From IMG/VR virus record IMGVR_UViG_3300050119_000188, positions 1-45,433 of that record: 45,433 nucleotides of DNA. One strand, 5' to 3'. How positions within the stretch are numbered: the stretch's first letter is position 1; the number at the start of each line of letters is the position of its first letter. A program made the translations under genes and the position numbers. Below the pieces are notes generated by a model. The model had not been told where the DNA came from and ran no database searches. It saw only the letters and a program-made list of their open reading frames with translations. Shown here piece by piece: positions 1 through 7,205 of the stretch. This DNA comes from a virus.

Positions 1-269
1 CGTTTTCTCATGGCGCACATATCACCGCCTCCTCCCCTACCGCCTGGGCGACCGCCAATGTTGGTCTTGAGTTTGCGGATCTCGGAATGCAGTTCGACCG
101 GTCCAAATTTGTGTCGGCGACGACATTTCGTTCGATCGTCGCCCATGTTGATCAGCTGGTTTGCGCGTCGCAACAATGAGGTGATCAGCGACATTTGTTG
201 GCCGATGATTCGCGTCGATTTATCGATTTGTGCGGCAGCTGTTGGTGTGAGGGTGATGGGCTTTTTCAT
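1..269 (-). CDS. Hypothetical protein, C-terminus off the left edge
   Basis: An open frame starts at ATG 269 and is still open at base 1, giving at least 89 residues. It begins MKKPITLTPTAAAQ and has a helical, basic middle, then a glycine/arginine-rich stretch (GGRPGGRGGGG) near the window edge. No family is recognised. The start is supported by a strong promoter just upstream (TTGACA and TAATCT, 17-base spacer). The plus-strand frame over the same bases is proline-rich and reads as its shadow. Confidence 0.6.
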   Translation of the reverse strand, partial: MKKPITLTPTAAAQIDKSTRIIGQQMSLITSLLRRANQLINMGDDRTKCRRRHKFGPVELHSEIRKLKTNIGGRPGGRGGGGDMCAMRK

Positions 270-277
270 GACCTTCC

Positions 278-306
278 AGATTAGCACCGAACCTTTTCGC
301 TGTCAA
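278..306 (-). promoter_or_regulatory. Sigma70-type promoter for the gene starting at 269
   Basis: On the minus strand the -35 is TTGACA (301-306) and the -10 is TAATCT (278-283), with a 17-base spacer. The ATG lies 8 bases after the -10, so the leader would be only about 2 bases. The -35 overlaps the end of the upstream gene. Confidence 0.7.
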
Positions 307-647
307 TCAGGTAAATCTAAGTCGTCGAGCTGACTCAACCGGAGCCGGAGATATTGGACCGCCATCACCTTGGCCTTGTGTTCGGTAGGAGCCCATGATC
401 CGGTTTCACGCACCAGCCATTGACGTTGGTCAATACGCTGAGGTAATCCTGGGTGTTGGGAAATGTGCACGTTAACTCCCAGACAGTGTCCCGACCACCC
501 TTTATACGGCGGCTTATGGTTCCTTCGTTTGGGACCATTGGCCCATGATCCATCAGGTCTCACGGTTGCATATCCGAATACGTATTTGGGCCAATCATCC
601 CTGACCCATCTGACGTCCTTCGCAGTCATGCGGGTCGGCTTTGCCAT
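303..647 (-). CDS. Small B-type domain protein with C-terminal DLPD tag
   Basis: A 114-aa protein of unknown function. It fits the B-type pattern seen repeatedly in this window: aromatic beta-strands (WPKYVFGYATV, then GHCLGVNVHIS), a tryptophan-rich strand (RQWLVRETGSW), an alanine/lysine helix (EHKAKVMAVQYLRLRL), then an acidic end DDLDLPD. The tag is the last thing before the stop. The gene overlaps the 3' end of the upstream glycosylase-like gene by 22 bases, so the two are probably co-transcribed and translationally coupled. The fold and tag are inferred by comparison with the other copies in this window. I know of no named family. Confidence 0.75.
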   Translation of the reverse strand: MAKPTRMTAKDVRWVRDDWPKYVFGYATVRPDGSWANGPKRRNHKPPYKGWSGHCLGVNVHISQHPGLPQRIDQRQWLVRETGSWAPTEHKAKVMAVQYLRLRLSQLDDLDLPD

Positions 648-1075
648 AGGTCGACGACCACCTTCATAGCGCGCTTAAATGAGGCTTGATCGGCAGCGCT
701 TCGAGCCGCTGGGTGCGGGGACTCGATTAAATGGAGAGTCGGGATTAGTTCGCGCAGCGCCTCCCTAGCAACCTTGCCGAACGCGATCACCAGATCCGGG
801 TGATGGAGGTCCAGGGTCGCCGAAATGTGGCTGAGATCGGCCAGCACCTTATCGGACGCCCGGCCCGTGATGGTGGTGGAGGCTTCCTCCCAGACGATCG
901 AGTCGCAGAGATCCTGCCCCAGCTGCTTGCGGAGGTTCCGGCCCGTCACGCACCCGGCGAACAGCGCATACATGATCAACCTGCGACGATAGTCGGGGCC
1001 GTGGGTTGCGATCATGTAACGAACTCGATCGGGGTCACGGACCCAAGTGTTCTGCAGAAACGCGACGATCTTCAT
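626..1075 (-). CDS. Uracil-DNA glycosylase superfamily-like protein
   Basis: From ATG 1075 the protein has 149 aa. Its layout fits the small phage members of the uracil-DNA glycosylase fold: an N-terminal strand MKIVAFLQNTW, then GCVTGRNLRKQLG, a late strand DLVIAFGKVAREAL and a terminal ESPHPAARS. In the family the last two correspond to the strand and HP-containing loop near the active site. It would act on damaged or deaminated bases, or it may be a non-catalytic relative. I do not see an unambiguous catalytic acid. An upstream in-frame ATG at 1162 is rejected because that stretch is antisense to the well-supported gene starting at 1112. Confidence 0.6.
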   Translation of the reverse strand: MKIVAFLQNTWVRDPDRVRYMIATHGPDYRRRLIMYALFAGCVTGRNLRKQLGQDLCDSIVWEEASTTITGRASDKVLADLSHISATLDLHHPDLVIAFGKVAREALRELIPTLHLIESPHPAARSAADQASFKRAMKVVVDLWQSRPA

Positions 1076-1076
1076 A

Positions 1077-1105
1077 TTGACGAACGTTGGCTGATTTGTT
1101 AGTAT
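1077..1105 (+). promoter_or_regulatory. Leaderless sigma70-type promoter
   Basis: TTGACG (1077-1082), a 17-base spacer and TAGTAT (1100-1105), followed by exactly 6 bases and then ATG 1112. The predicted +1 is the A of the start codon. Confidence 0.8.
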
Positions 1106-1111
1106 CTGTGA

Positions 1112-1696
1112 ATGCAAAAACCAACGATGATCCGTATTGCCCAATATCTCACCGCCTGCCACATGCCGTCAACCATCCGTGATCATCTGGTCTCGGTCAG
1201 CAGTTCGCGCAGCTATCGGTTGTTTAAGTCAAGCAAATCGGTCAAGCAACTCACCGACACTCAGGTGATGATCGATTGCACGGGACCCGAGGACGTGGTC
1301 GTGTGGACAAGAACATCGTTCGAGTGCCGGAGGCAAAGCATTGCGGGAGTTGACAGGATCGGGTGCGCCAATGATGAAGCAACTCTTTTCGAATGGCGCG
1401 ACTGGGTGTCCAAGATGGGTCTCGGATATGATCAGGAAATCAGCGCTTTCCACCGCATCTTGGTAGACCGCACCGGTTTGCTGAAAATGTTCGATCGATC
1501 CGAAGCTGAGACGCGCTCCAATGCTCGCGCCCGATGGCTCCAGGACGCTGCCCGGGACGACGTTGTCACAGTTGGAATATGGATTAGCGATCGGTGGGTG
1601 TCAGTGATGCTCAACCCAGCCGACCGGCTCGATGATCCGGTGGAAGCTGCCGGACAGGTTGCTCGGTGCGCCCAAGAATGCGTTGCGCGTCTCTGA
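1112..1696 (+). CDS. Hypothetical protein (early, leaderless)
   Basis: A 194-aa protein of unknown function. The start at 1112 is fixed by a promoter whose expected transcription start is the A of this ATG. The sequence is soluble-looking, with a serine/arginine-rich N-terminal third, a central W-rich stretch (EWRDWVSKMGLGYD) and a C-terminal part with an isolated beta strand (VTVGIWISDRWVSVML). No catalytic motif is recognised. Its last 86 bases overlap the 3' end of the convergent nuclease gene (1611-2555), so transcripts of the two genes are complementary there. Position and promoter suggest early expression. Confidence 0.7.
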   Translation: MQKPTMIRIAQYLTACHMPSTIRDHLVSVSSSRSYRLFKSSKSVKQLTDTQVMIDCTGPEDVVVWTRTSFECRRQSIAGVDRIGCANDEATLFEWRDWVSKMGLGYDQEISAFHRILVDRTGLLKMFDRSEAETRSNARARWLQDAARDDVVTVGIWISDRWVSVMLNPADRLDDPVEAAGQVARCAQECVARL

Positions 1697-2555
1697 TCTG
1701 CTGCTCCACCACACTACGGTTGCGCTTCCAATCGTGCTCCTGAACCACGAGCACCTTGTAACGGGCCTGAACCGCTAGAGAGTGCTTGGAGCGGTCACGG
1801 GACGGGTCCTTGTGCCACTTCGCACCGTGGTGCTCGATCAGTAACTGTCCGGCCCGGACGTCGAATTTACATGGTTGATGGTGTATACGCACTCCGGGCA
1901 GCTCAAATTCTAATTCGACGTCGTCCGTTAAAGTGAGACAGAAGTCCCGGATCTCCATATTGGCTCGTGATACCAATCCGCTTAGGCACCCGCATGATAC
2001 GTTTTGAAAGGTCACGATAGCTGTCAATCGGCGCCTGCTTTCTTTACCGCACGCCATACATCTCCACAGCATTGGAGTTCTGACGTTCGGGCAACCTTCC
2101 AGTGGTTGCAGATTGCATCCCGTGAAGTATTCGAGCAGATACGAGAGAGGATATCCAGACGGTTGACGCACCAACGGAGCCTTATTGACCCAAAATCGAT
2201 AAGCAGACTCATAACATCGCCCGCACGACACGGTAGCTCCCCGCACCACATGTTTCACCAACAGCATTTTCTCTGTGCCACATGTACATCTCCACAATAT
2301 CTTAACGCGTGAACTCGTGTAGTTGGGCAGCGGTTCTACTGGAGTTAGTTTCCCGAACGTTTTATCACGTATTTTATCTACACTGAAGTCGAGAACCCTG
2401 CACATGCCACACGTTTTGAGACGGCCTCTGGCATAATTGTTCCATCCCATCGCCTTAGTTCTACCGCATTCGCACAAAAACACGACCTTGCGCTTACTGT
2501 CCGTATACTTGTGGGTGGGAATAGGCATCTCATCGGTAGCGATCGGCGTTAACAT
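1611..2555 (-). CDS. Zinc-repeat protein with Vsr-like nuclease domain, probable homing endonuclease
   Basis: A 314-aa protein. The N-terminal two thirds hold repeated Cys pairs (CECG...CGMC, CTCG...CGRC, CMACG...CGC), spaced like tandem zinc-ribbon DNA-binding units. The C-terminal part reads like the very-short-patch-repair/PD-(D/E)XK nuclease fold: a strand CKFDVRAGQLLIEHHG with the Asp and Glu of the active site, then AKWHKD, then a strand YKVLVVQEHDW. Such zinc-repeat plus Vsr-like proteins are usual free-standing homing endonucleases in phages. A solitary gene with its own upstream element (AACATTCTT at 2563-2571) and a hairpin before it fits a mobile gene. Function is inferred from motif order. 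Confidence 0.7.
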   Translation of the reverse strand: MLTPIATDEMPIPTHKYTDSKRKVVFLCECGRTKAMGWNNYARGRLKTCGMCRVLDFSVDKIRDKTFGKLTPVEPLPNYTSSRVKILWRCTCGTEKMLLVKHVVRGATVSCGRCYESAYRFWVNKAPLVRQPSGYPLSYLLEYFTGCNLQPLEGCPNVRTPMLWRCMACGKESRRRLTAIVTFQNVSCGCLSGLVSRANMEIRDFCLTLTDDVELEFELPGVRIHHQPCKFDVRAGQLLIEHHGAKWHKDPSRDRSKHSLAVQARYKVLVVQEHDWKRNRSVVEQQIRDAQRILGRTEQPVRQLPPDHRAGRLG

Positions 2556-2562
2556 AATATCA

Positions 2563-2571
2563 AAGAATGTT
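2563..2571 (-). promoter_or_regulatory. AACATTCTT upstream element
   Basis: AACATTCTT lies 7 bases before the ATG at 2555. The same nonamer, or a one-base variant, precedes four other genes in the window (starts 11894, 23173, 27558, 31485). It may be a phage-specific promoter element. Confidence 0.45.
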
Positions 2572-2588
2572 GACCATTATATAGCAGA

Positions 2589-2616
2589 CTGGCGGCCCCG
2601 TTTCCAAGGCCGCCAG
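2589..2616. terminator. GC-rich hairpin between convergently stacked minus-strand genes
   Basis: CTGGCGGCC (2589-2597) pairs perfectly with GGCCGCCAG (2608-2616) around a 10-base loop. It sits just past the stop of the 2645-3166 gene. No T-run follows on the minus strand, so it may be a weak terminator or an mRNA 3'-end stabiliser. Confidence 0.5.
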
Positions 2617-2644
2617 CTGATGCCCACAAATTGCTTGTGATCGA

Positions 2645-3166
2645 CTAGGACCCGAAGTCCGGTCCTTCCGGCCACGGTGTGTCCGTGTAGGACGCGATTC
2701 CCTCACGGTTGTCGTAGGACCCGCCCATTGGGTCAGTGCCGTGGACGAGATCGTCTCCCTCCAGCCCATATCCAGTTTTCCCTCCGGCCACATCGATGTC
2801 GAGTTGGCCGTAATAGAGTGATCCGTTGAAGAATGCGTCCAGCTTCGCGTAAACGGCTCCGCCGACGCCGTGGCCGACGATCTTGAGCCACATCTTCTGA
2901 GTGATGACGTTGAACTGATTGGCGGCCCCGTCGTTGACCAGGATGCCGGGCGCCGTGGTCAGTTGGTTCCAGGTTTGCCGGTCGTCAGATTCGTAGGCGT
3001 TGACGAGGAGCGGGAACCCCTTCTGGCCGAGGCCGAGGAGGTCGCGGTTGACCTGGGCCATGATGTTGAACTGGATCACGCCAGTCTTGGGAGCGACCTT
3101 GTAGATCGCCAGCACGCCGTCGACGTTAGCCGGGCATGCGATGTGGTTTTGAGAGATTCCTGCCAT
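2645..3166 (-). CDS. Probable virion protein, unknown role
   Basis: A 173-aa protein with almost no charged clusters, rich in Gly/Asn/Tyr and beta-strand patterns (for example QFNVITQKMWLKIVGHGVGG). It ends in a flexible acidic/glycine tail ending in PDFGS. This composition is typical of phage structural or decoration proteins, but I recognise no family. It follows the 3183-3497 gene with a 16-base gap and is followed by a hairpin, so the two form a short operon. No Shine-Dalgarno sequence precedes the start. Confidence 0.6.
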   Translation of the reverse strand: MAGISQNHIACPANVDGVLAIYKVAPKTGVIQFNIMAQVNRDLLGLGQKGFPLLVNAYESDDRQTWNQLTTAPGILVNDGAANQFNVITQKMWLKIVGHGVGGAVYAKLDAFFNGSLYYGQLDIDVAGGKTGYGLEGDDLVHGTDPMGGSYDNREGIASYTDTPWPEGPDFGS

Positions 3167-3182
3167 ATAATTGGTTGGTTAG

Positions 3183-3497
3183 TTACTTGGGTTTGGTTTT
3201 GGTTGAGGTGGTGGGGCGCTTTTTCTGCTCACTTGGCGTGATCGCGAACACCATGTTGCGAACCCCGTTCACATTGAGCAATTGCATTCTGGCCTTGAAC
3301 TTGAGGCGCTCCGCAAGCTCCCGGAGGCGGTCCACGACCAGCTCGCCAATCTCGCGCCACGCTTCCGGATTGACGGGCTGCACTCGCAATAGTAGGGCTC
3401 CGGTCTTGGACCAGGTTAGCCCGACGATGGAATCGAGCAGGCTGAGGTCGCTGGTCAGCTCGTGGACGATGTGGTCGGTGAATGCTCCCTGTTGCAT
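3183..3497 (-). CDS. Small basic protein upstream of the probable virion protein
   Basis: From ATG 3497 the protein has 104 aa. It is mainly helical (WREIGELVVDRLRELAERLKFKARMQLL) and has a strongly basic, disordered C-terminus rich in Lys/Thr/Pro. No family is recognised. The frame stays open upstream of the ATG through the 46-bp inverted-repeat copy to a stop near 3620, but no ATG or GTG lies there, so ATG 3497 is kept. The downstream neighbour suggests a virion or assembly role, which is inference only. Confidence 0.6.
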   Translation of the reverse strand: MQQGAFTDHIVHELTSDLSLLDSIVGLTWSKTGALLLRVQPVNPEAWREIGELVVDRLRELAERLKFKARMQLLNVNGVRNMVFAITPSEQKKRPTTSTKTKPK

Positions 3498-3524
3498 GCA
3501 GATATGGTGGTTGTTATCAGTTAA

Positions 3525-3570
3525 ATCTCGGCAGGCGTTAAGTTCGGGCGAATCCCGCCCTACTAAAAAA
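3525..3570. repeat. 46-bp inverted repeat, left copy
   Basis: These 46 bases are the exact reverse complement of 20333-20378. The element contains a small hairpin (GGGCG...CGCCC) beside an A/T run. It lies upstream of the minus-strand gene at 3497, at the left edge of the accessory block. Confidence 0.85.
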
Positions 3571-3717
3571 TATCTAGCATTATCAGCGATAATGTTACCC
3601 TCAATTACAACGCGCGCCTAGATATTGCAACGAGATTGTATCGTATACAACCTTAAGAGAAGCCGGTCATTGCGTAGGCCGGAATGCGTTTGATGCACTA
3701 CCTCGGAGCGAACGCGC
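3571..3717. promoter_or_regulatory. Intergenic region with two short palindromes
   Basis: No gene is seen here. Two perfect interrupted palindromes are present: TTATC-AGC-GATAA (3580-3592) and TTGTAT-CGT-ATACAA (3636-3650). They look like operator sites for a dimeric repressor, or transcription-related elements. The stretch separates the early block from the 3497 gene. Confidence 0.4.
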
Positions 3718-3798
3718 TTATCGAGGCACCGGGACCGTGGGAATCTTCTCCCAAAACGGGTCCAGTGGCAACATCTGTCCGGTCTGTGAATCTTGCAT
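3718..3798 (-). CDS. Possible 26-aa peptide
   Basis: A short frame starts at ATG 3798, 3 bases after the stop of the kinase-like gene, and ends at a TAA at 3718. It begins MQDSQTGQMLPLDPFWEK. It continues the tight gene spacing of the operon, but it is too short to prove from sequence alone. Confidence 0.35.
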   Translation of the reverse strand: MQDSQTGQMLPLDPFWEKIPTVPVPR

Positions 3799-3801
3799 AG
3801 G

Positions 3802-4518
3802 TTAGGCGATAATCTTACACTGATTTGCTTTGACCGTAACGGTGGTGGGAGGCCGCCCTTGCGTTGGTCCGTAGAACGCCACCTCATAGGTGGGTTCGTC
3901 GGTGGTCTCATGATTTGTATCATAAACATGGGATACTTGGCCGCGCGATCCTGCGGGAAGGTTGGCTAAGTTCACTGTCAATTCGATAACGGCGCCCTTG
4001 TGATCCAAGAGTTGACGCATGGGGGCTTTGACGTTGGCGGCCACATTTCCGCTCGGAAGCAGCGCAATTCGTTCTGAAACATCGGTGCGAGCCTTGTAGG
4101 TGACCACCCATCGTCCACCGTCGTCGCTGATCGGCTCAAATTCACTCGCCATGCGGCGGATCACTGGAATGAGTTCAGCGTCATTGGCGACATGATTACG
4201 ATTAAGACACTCTTCCTCACTGGTCTGGAACACCTCGAACTCAGTGTCCCAATCGTTCGACATCCATACGTCCCGGCGCTTTTTCGTCACGTTGGTGGCG
4301 TCGACAATCACGACATCGTGACCGGCAGCGAACAGCGCCCGCACCATTACTTGAGCGATCGCCCAGACGAACGGCTCGGCCTCGGCGGCGAACCGTTGAC
4401 CATGGAGGGCGTAACGGATCGAGTCTGGATTAACGATCGGATGACCTTGGGAGCGCGCCCATGTGGACTTTCCGGCTCGTGGCAGCCCGACCGTGCAGAT
4501 TAAACGTCGGCGGATCAT
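3802..4518 (-). CDS. P-loop kinase, polynucleotide kinase-like, with C-terminal extension
   Basis: A 238-aa protein. A Walker A motif GLPRAGKST is at residues 11-19, followed by a nucleotide-kinase pattern (VNPDSIRYALHGQRF, then VIVDATNVTKKRRDVW with the Walker-B-type Asp). This matches the AAA/zeta-type kinase half of T4-like polynucleotide kinase, which phosphorylates 5'-OH ends of nucleic acid. No phosphatase domain is present. Residues from about 145 on form a separate beta-rich extension of unknown role. The gene is the fourth in a compact minus-strand operon with gaps of a few bases. The substrate is inferred from family resemblance only. Confidence 0.75.
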   Translation of the reverse strand: MIRRRLICTVGLPRAGKSTWARSQGHPIVNPDSIRYALHGQRFAAEAEPFVWAIAQVMVRALFAAGHDVVIVDATNVTKKRRDVWMSNDWDTEFEVFQTSEEECLNRNHVANDAELIPVIRRMASEFEPISDDGGRWVVTYKARTDVSERIALLPSGNVAANVKAPMRQLLDHKGAVIELTVNLANLPAGSRGQVSHVYDTNHETTDEPTYEVAFYGPTQGRPPTTVTVKANQCKIIA

Positions 4519-4523
4519 TTGAG

Positions 4524-4883
4524 TCAGAGTGCGATGTTGTCCAGCAGCTGTTGGGCCGATGCGTTGACGGTTCGTAGGGTCAACACTTCATCGCGCAGGC
4601 GTGCTGCGAGCTGGCACACACTCTCATCCGTCACATCACCGACCGGGTTGGCAATCAGTGTGGACTTGCGTAGGATCGGCTCCAAACGTTCGCGTAACGC
4701 CGTGAAGACTTGCTCGTTCACTCGCACTTCGACGGTTAGAAGCCGGTAATATTCGGCGACGCTACCTTGTTCGAAGTCGTCCGTCCCAACTTCGTTGACC
4801 GAATGTCGGTACGCAGTAGGCGTTGGACTATCAGCGGTGAGACAGTGATCAGGTGATTGGCGACGGCGGGATGTGGTTCTCAT
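4524..4883 (-). CDS. Hypothetical helical protein
   Basis: A 119-aa protein of unknown function. After a basic N-terminus it is predicted mostly helical, with regularly spaced leucines (for example AARLRDEVLTLRTVNASAQQLLDNI) that could form a coiled coil. It sits between a two-helix membrane protein gene and the kinase-like gene, 5 bases before the latter. No Shine-Dalgarno sequence is visible. Confidence 0.55.
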   Translation of the reverse strand: MRTTSRRRQSPDHCLTADSPTPTAYRHSVNEVGTDDFEQGSVAEYYRLLTVEVRVNEQVFTALRERLEPILRKSTLIANPVGDVTDESVCQLAARLRDEVLTLRTVNASAQQLLDNIAL

Positions 4884-4899
4884 GTTCCGATGAATGCGG

Positions 4900-5193
4900 C
4901 TAGCCGCCGATGAAGTTGAAGGCTCGGGCGATCAGCAAAATCAGTCCGATCGCGATGAACGCCCCGAGGACGATGTAGACGGGTTGCGGGATCGCGACCC
5001 CGGACCATTTGATCAGAGCAATGATGGCCCAGATTACGACAACGGCGATCGCGACGATGACGAGCAGGCTGATTAGACCGTGGACGGACGGGCCAGCGAT
5101 CGAAGATGATGAGGATGTGTGGCCGATAAGTTCATCGGCGAGCAGAGGGAGTAGGATAAGGATGTTCATCCTGATACTTAGGGGACAAATCAT
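4900..5193 (-). CDS. Small membrane protein with two transmembrane helices
   Basis: A 97-aa protein from ATG 5193, which directly abuts the upstream TAG. The second ATG at 5169 would give MNILILLPLL and a signal-peptide-like N-terminus. Two long hydrophobic segments follow (around LISLLVIVAIAVVVIWAIIAL and YIVLGAFIAIGLILLIARAF), with a serine-rich linker before the first. The size and topology would suit a holin, but no lysis enzyme is adjacent, so the role is open. Confidence 0.6.
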   Translation of the reverse strand: MICPLSIRMNILILLPLLADELIGHTSSSSSIAGPSVHGLISLLVIVAIAVVVIWAIIALIKWSGVAIPQPVYIVLGAFIAIGLILLIARAFNFIGG

Positions 5194-5616
5194 CTAATCC
5201 ATCGCTTCGAAGGTGTGATCCGGTGGCAACGGTTTGGGCTTGGTGAACAAGATGTCGCGGATCGTGCGGACATCTCCTTCAAACACGACCGCCTTACCGG
5301 AGAATCCGGCCTTGGTTCCGTCGCTGAGCGTGATCCATACTGACTGCATTTGATCAACGGCGAATCCGTTGTCGTCAACGATTCCACCACATTGAAGGTG
5401 GATATCGGGCGCCTTGAGCGTGTCCTTGATCCATTGAGAGAAGTGATCGACCGTGCTGGCGTCCACACAATCTCCATCATGACTGGATAGCGGCTCTGGA
5501 CACAAGTTTCCTTCGACCTCCAACAGCACTTGAAAGCTCTCACGGCGCCGCACCTCTTTGATGTCAAGCGTTGGCCAACGTTTGCGGAGCTCTGAGACAA
5601 CGGTGGGATGATCCAT
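5194..5616 (-). CDS. Hypothetical protein
   Basis: From ATG 5616 (MDHPTVVSELRKRWP) the protein has 140 aa. It looks like a folded alpha/beta protein with charged N-terminal helices and a C-terminal beta part (GFSGKAVVFEGDVRTIRDILF). No family is recognised. The longer frame up to 5781 adds a low-complexity stretch that seems non-coding. It is the first clear gene of the operon running down to 3718. Confidence 0.55.
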   Translation of the reverse strand: MDHPTVVSELRKRWPTLDIKEVRRRESFQVLLEVEGNLCPEPLSSHDGDCVDASTVDHFSQWIKDTLKAPDIHLQCGGIVDDNGFAVDQMQSVWITLSDGTKAGFSGKAVVFEGDVRTIRDILFTKPKPLPPDHTFEAMD

Positions 5617-5659
5617 GGTGGAACGAATGCGTTCCTGTTCCTGAATGGCATTACATTGC

Positions 5660-5743
5660 TTATGTCCACCACCGCCCGATGCGCACCCTATCGTGCGACT
5701 GCATCGTGGCCAGCGGATCATGGTCGGCACTGGCCTCCGCCAT
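5660..5743 (-). CDS. Possible 27-aa peptide upstream of the 5616 gene
   Basis: A short frame from ATG 5743 to a TAA at 5660 (starts MAEASADHDPLATMQ, ends RIGRWWT). It lies in the gap between divergent genes. No promoter or homologue is visible, so it may be chance. Confidence 0.25.
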   Translation of the reverse strand: MAEASADHDPLATMQSHDRVRIGRWWT

Positions 5744-5767
5744 GTTTGTCGCACCATACGTAACATA

Positions 5768-5938
5768 ATGGATGGTATCATCCACGAGAATCACGGAAAC
5801 ATGTGCCTAGAGATGGTTGACTTCGTGCGGGTGGCGGGTAAGTTCCACCGAGTGGAGGCCACTTACTCACATGGTGGACGTCACTACGCTTGGTCCTCAT
5901 GGTCGATCGACCATGAGGACCACGATTTGCCAGACTAG
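5768..5938 (+). CDS. Short protein ending in the DLPD tag
   Basis: From ATG 5768 the product has 56 aa. It starts MDGIIHENHGNM, contains a beta-rich middle (VRVAGKFHRVEATYSHGG) and a strand HYAWSSWSI, and ends HEDHDLPD directly before the stop. The end matches the acidic DLP tag of many other small proteins here. The start is uncertain: two further in-frame ATGs lie downstream, and the frame is open further upstream. It overlaps the convergent gene 5935-6198 by 4 bases. Confidence 0.5.
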   Translation: MDGIIHENHGNMCLEMVDFVRVAGKFHRVEATYSHGGRHYAWSSWSIDHEDHDLPD

Positions 5939-6198
5939 CGTTTGGTTCTTTGACGTAATTTCTCACGTTTCGCTAGTTCTGGCGATAGATCGTCTTCCAT
6001 GAACTTGCCGATAATGTCGAGACCGTCCCCAAATTTCCTACCGGCCAGCACGGCGTCGACTTGGGCGTCCACGCCACTTTCAGTGAGAGACCCGTAACCG
6101 AACTCGGTCATTTGGATCAGTTTCGCTTTCACATAGGCGCGGCGATCCACGCAGCGTGTTTCCCCGTCGATGTCGATCAGCAACGTTTCGTTCTTCAT
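5935..6198 (-). CDS. Hypothetical protein
   Basis: An 87-aa protein, MKNETLLIDIDGETRCVD at the start, mostly helical afterwards, with a very basic C-terminus (KREKLRQRTKR). It lies 12 bases downstream of the gene at 6211-6510 and probably uses that gene's promoter. In the second copy of the cassette (19412-19865) this downstream gene is absent. No family is recognised. Confidence 0.6.
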   Translation of the reverse strand: MKNETLLIDIDGETRCVDRRAYVKAKLIQMTEFGYGSLTESGVDAQVDAVLAGRKFGDGLDIIGKFMEDDLSPELAKREKLRQRTKR

Positions 6199-6210
6199 AA
6201 TGTAGGTCGA

Positions 6211-6510
6211 TCAGCGTTTGCGATGCAATCGGCCGAGGTAGTCGTGCTGGATTTTGCTGAGCGCCGATTGCATGGCGTTGTGGACAGCGCCCCCAAAGTC
6301 CACGGCCTGTTCAGCAGGCCAGCCATCATCGTTGCCCGTAATGTCGTTCACGGAGTCGTTGAGCGCCTCCCCGAACTCCTTCATGGCTCCCAACAATTGA
6401 TTGAGCTGATGTTGACAGCGTCCGAACGATATCGGCGCAGCGTTGCCTTGTAGCAGCTCCTTGTAAAGGGCGGCAACGATCTGATTTGGTTCAATGTTTA
6501 AGTTTGGCAT
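6211..6510 (-). CDS. Hypothetical protein, duplicated cassette copy 1
   Basis: A 99-aa protein starting MPNLNIEPNQIVAAL. It is helical and soluble, with a glutamine/leucine-rich middle (RCQHQLNQLLGAMKEFGEAL), an acidic loop TGNDDGWPAEQ and a basic end. ATG 6510 is chosen over an upstream GTG at 6534 because a promoter (TTGACA, 17-base spacer, TACTCT) ends 6 bases before it. The protein is identical to the product at 19420-19719. No family is recognised. Keeping two identical copies with identical promoters suggests recent duplication, or selection for dosage. Confidence 0.75.
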   Translation of the reverse strand: MPNLNIEPNQIVAALYKELLQGNAAPISFGRCQHQLNQLLGAMKEFGEALNDSVNDITGNDDGWPAEQAVDFGGAVHNAMQSALSKIQHDYLGRLHRKR

Positions 6511-6516
6511 GTCGGA

Positions 6517-6545
6517 AGAGTAACACATGACCAACCGTTTGTCAA
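6517..6545 (-). promoter_or_regulatory. Leaderless sigma70-type promoter (minus)
   Basis: TTGACA (6540-6545), a 17-base spacer, TACTCT (6517-6522), then 6 bases to ATG 6510. It is back to back with the plus-strand promoter at 6554-6582. Confidence 0.8.
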
Positions 6546-6553
6546 GTTATGGG

Positions 6554-6582
6554 TTGACGATTGACAAGTCGCGTGATAAGAT
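6554..6582 (+). promoter_or_regulatory. Leaderless sigma70-type promoter (plus)
   Basis: TTGACG (6554-6559), a 17-base spacer, TAAGAT (6577-6582), then 6 bases to GTG 6589. The predicted +1 is the G of the start codon. Confidence 0.8.
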
Positions 6583-6588
6583 GCTGAT

Positions 6589-6885
6589 GTGCCGCGTAAA
6601 TCAATCAAATCAGTGCGCTTGCGCATCGGGATGCGTTGTTATTGTCGACACAAGTATCACCCTATCAGCGACATCCGACATCAGGAAAACAAGTTCGCCG
6701 GGAACAGACATATGTGGCGGGAGATCTGGTGCGAGGGCAGATGGCAGGCCCTATCCAGCATCCAGGCCGTGTTAGTCGCGGGACAACCGTGGAAGTTGGT
6801 TGATGTAACCAGCAACGATTGGAAGGTCATCTTGCACCTTGGTCATGCGATCGATCCGCGCTACGATCAGGACCTACCAGAATGA
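6589..6885 (+). CDS. A-type small domain protein with DLPE tag (1 of 3 in tandem)
   Basis: A 98-aa protein starting at a GTG that sits exactly at the predicted transcription start. It follows the A-type pattern: an N-terminal strand VRLRIGMRCYC, then a W...GRW strand pair (WREIWCEGRWQAL), another strand (WKVILHL) and the end YDQDLPE directly before the stop. It overlaps the next gene as ATGA, so translation is coupled. The three genes 6589-7534 look like divergent paralogues. Function unknown. The fold is probably a small SH3-like barrel, which is inference. Confidence 0.7.
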   Translation: MPRKSIKSVRLRIGMRCYCRHKYHPISDIRHQENKFAGNRHMWREIWCEGRWQALSSIQAVLVAGQPWKLVDVTSNDWKVILHLGHAIDPRYDQDLPE

Positions 6886-7205
6886 AGCCCAACTGGCATA
6901 TTGGCGACACGTGGGATGACGCACAACGCGTATACGTCGGCATGCAACTAGGGTTTGATCACAACGCGCCTCGCACTTACCGCATTGAAACGATTACTGC
7001 AAGGGCGTGGCAACACGGTCGCCTAGGCATGTCGGTAGCCAACGCTAATGTGGTCAGCTTTTCCGCTGAATTATTTTCATGGTGGCGCAGAGGTCGGCGT
7101 ATGTACCATGTTGTTGGGTGGTCTGGTAATGATACGCACGTTTTTATTCATGTAAGGTTGGCCATGGTCAGCGGGTCGATTGATGGATTGGATTTGCCGA
7201 TATGA
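6882..7205 (+). CDS. A-type small domain protein with DLPI tag (2 of 3)
   Basis: A 107-aa protein from ATG 6882, which overlaps the previous stop (ATGA). It has the A-type features: VYVGMQLGF near the N-terminus, WWRRGRRMYHVVGW in the second half, a strand HVFIHVRL, and the terminal GLDLPI. The previous and next genes share this order of features but little direct identity, as expected for old duplicates. No family is known to me. Confidence 0.7.
   Translation: MKPNWHIGDTWDDAQRVYVGMQLGFDHNAPRTYRIETITARAWQHGRLGMSVANANVVSFSAELFSWWRRGRRMYHVVGWSGNDTHVFIHVRLAMVSGSIDGLDLPI

Larger units (their letters stand above)
6203..6656. repeat. 454-bp direct repeat, copy 1 (probably the original)
   Basis: These 454 bases recur in the same orientation at 19412-19865 (offset 13209). 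I found no difference between the copies. The unit holds a complete 99-aa minus-strand gene, a divergent pair of promoters and the first 22 codons of a plus-strand gene. That plus-strand gene is complete here (6589-6885) and truncated in the other copy, so this copy looks ancestral. Confidence 0.9.

Noticed and set aside
10-333. Plus-strand 107-aa frame at the left edge
   Set aside because: Proline-rich and opposite a minus-strand gene with a strong promoter.
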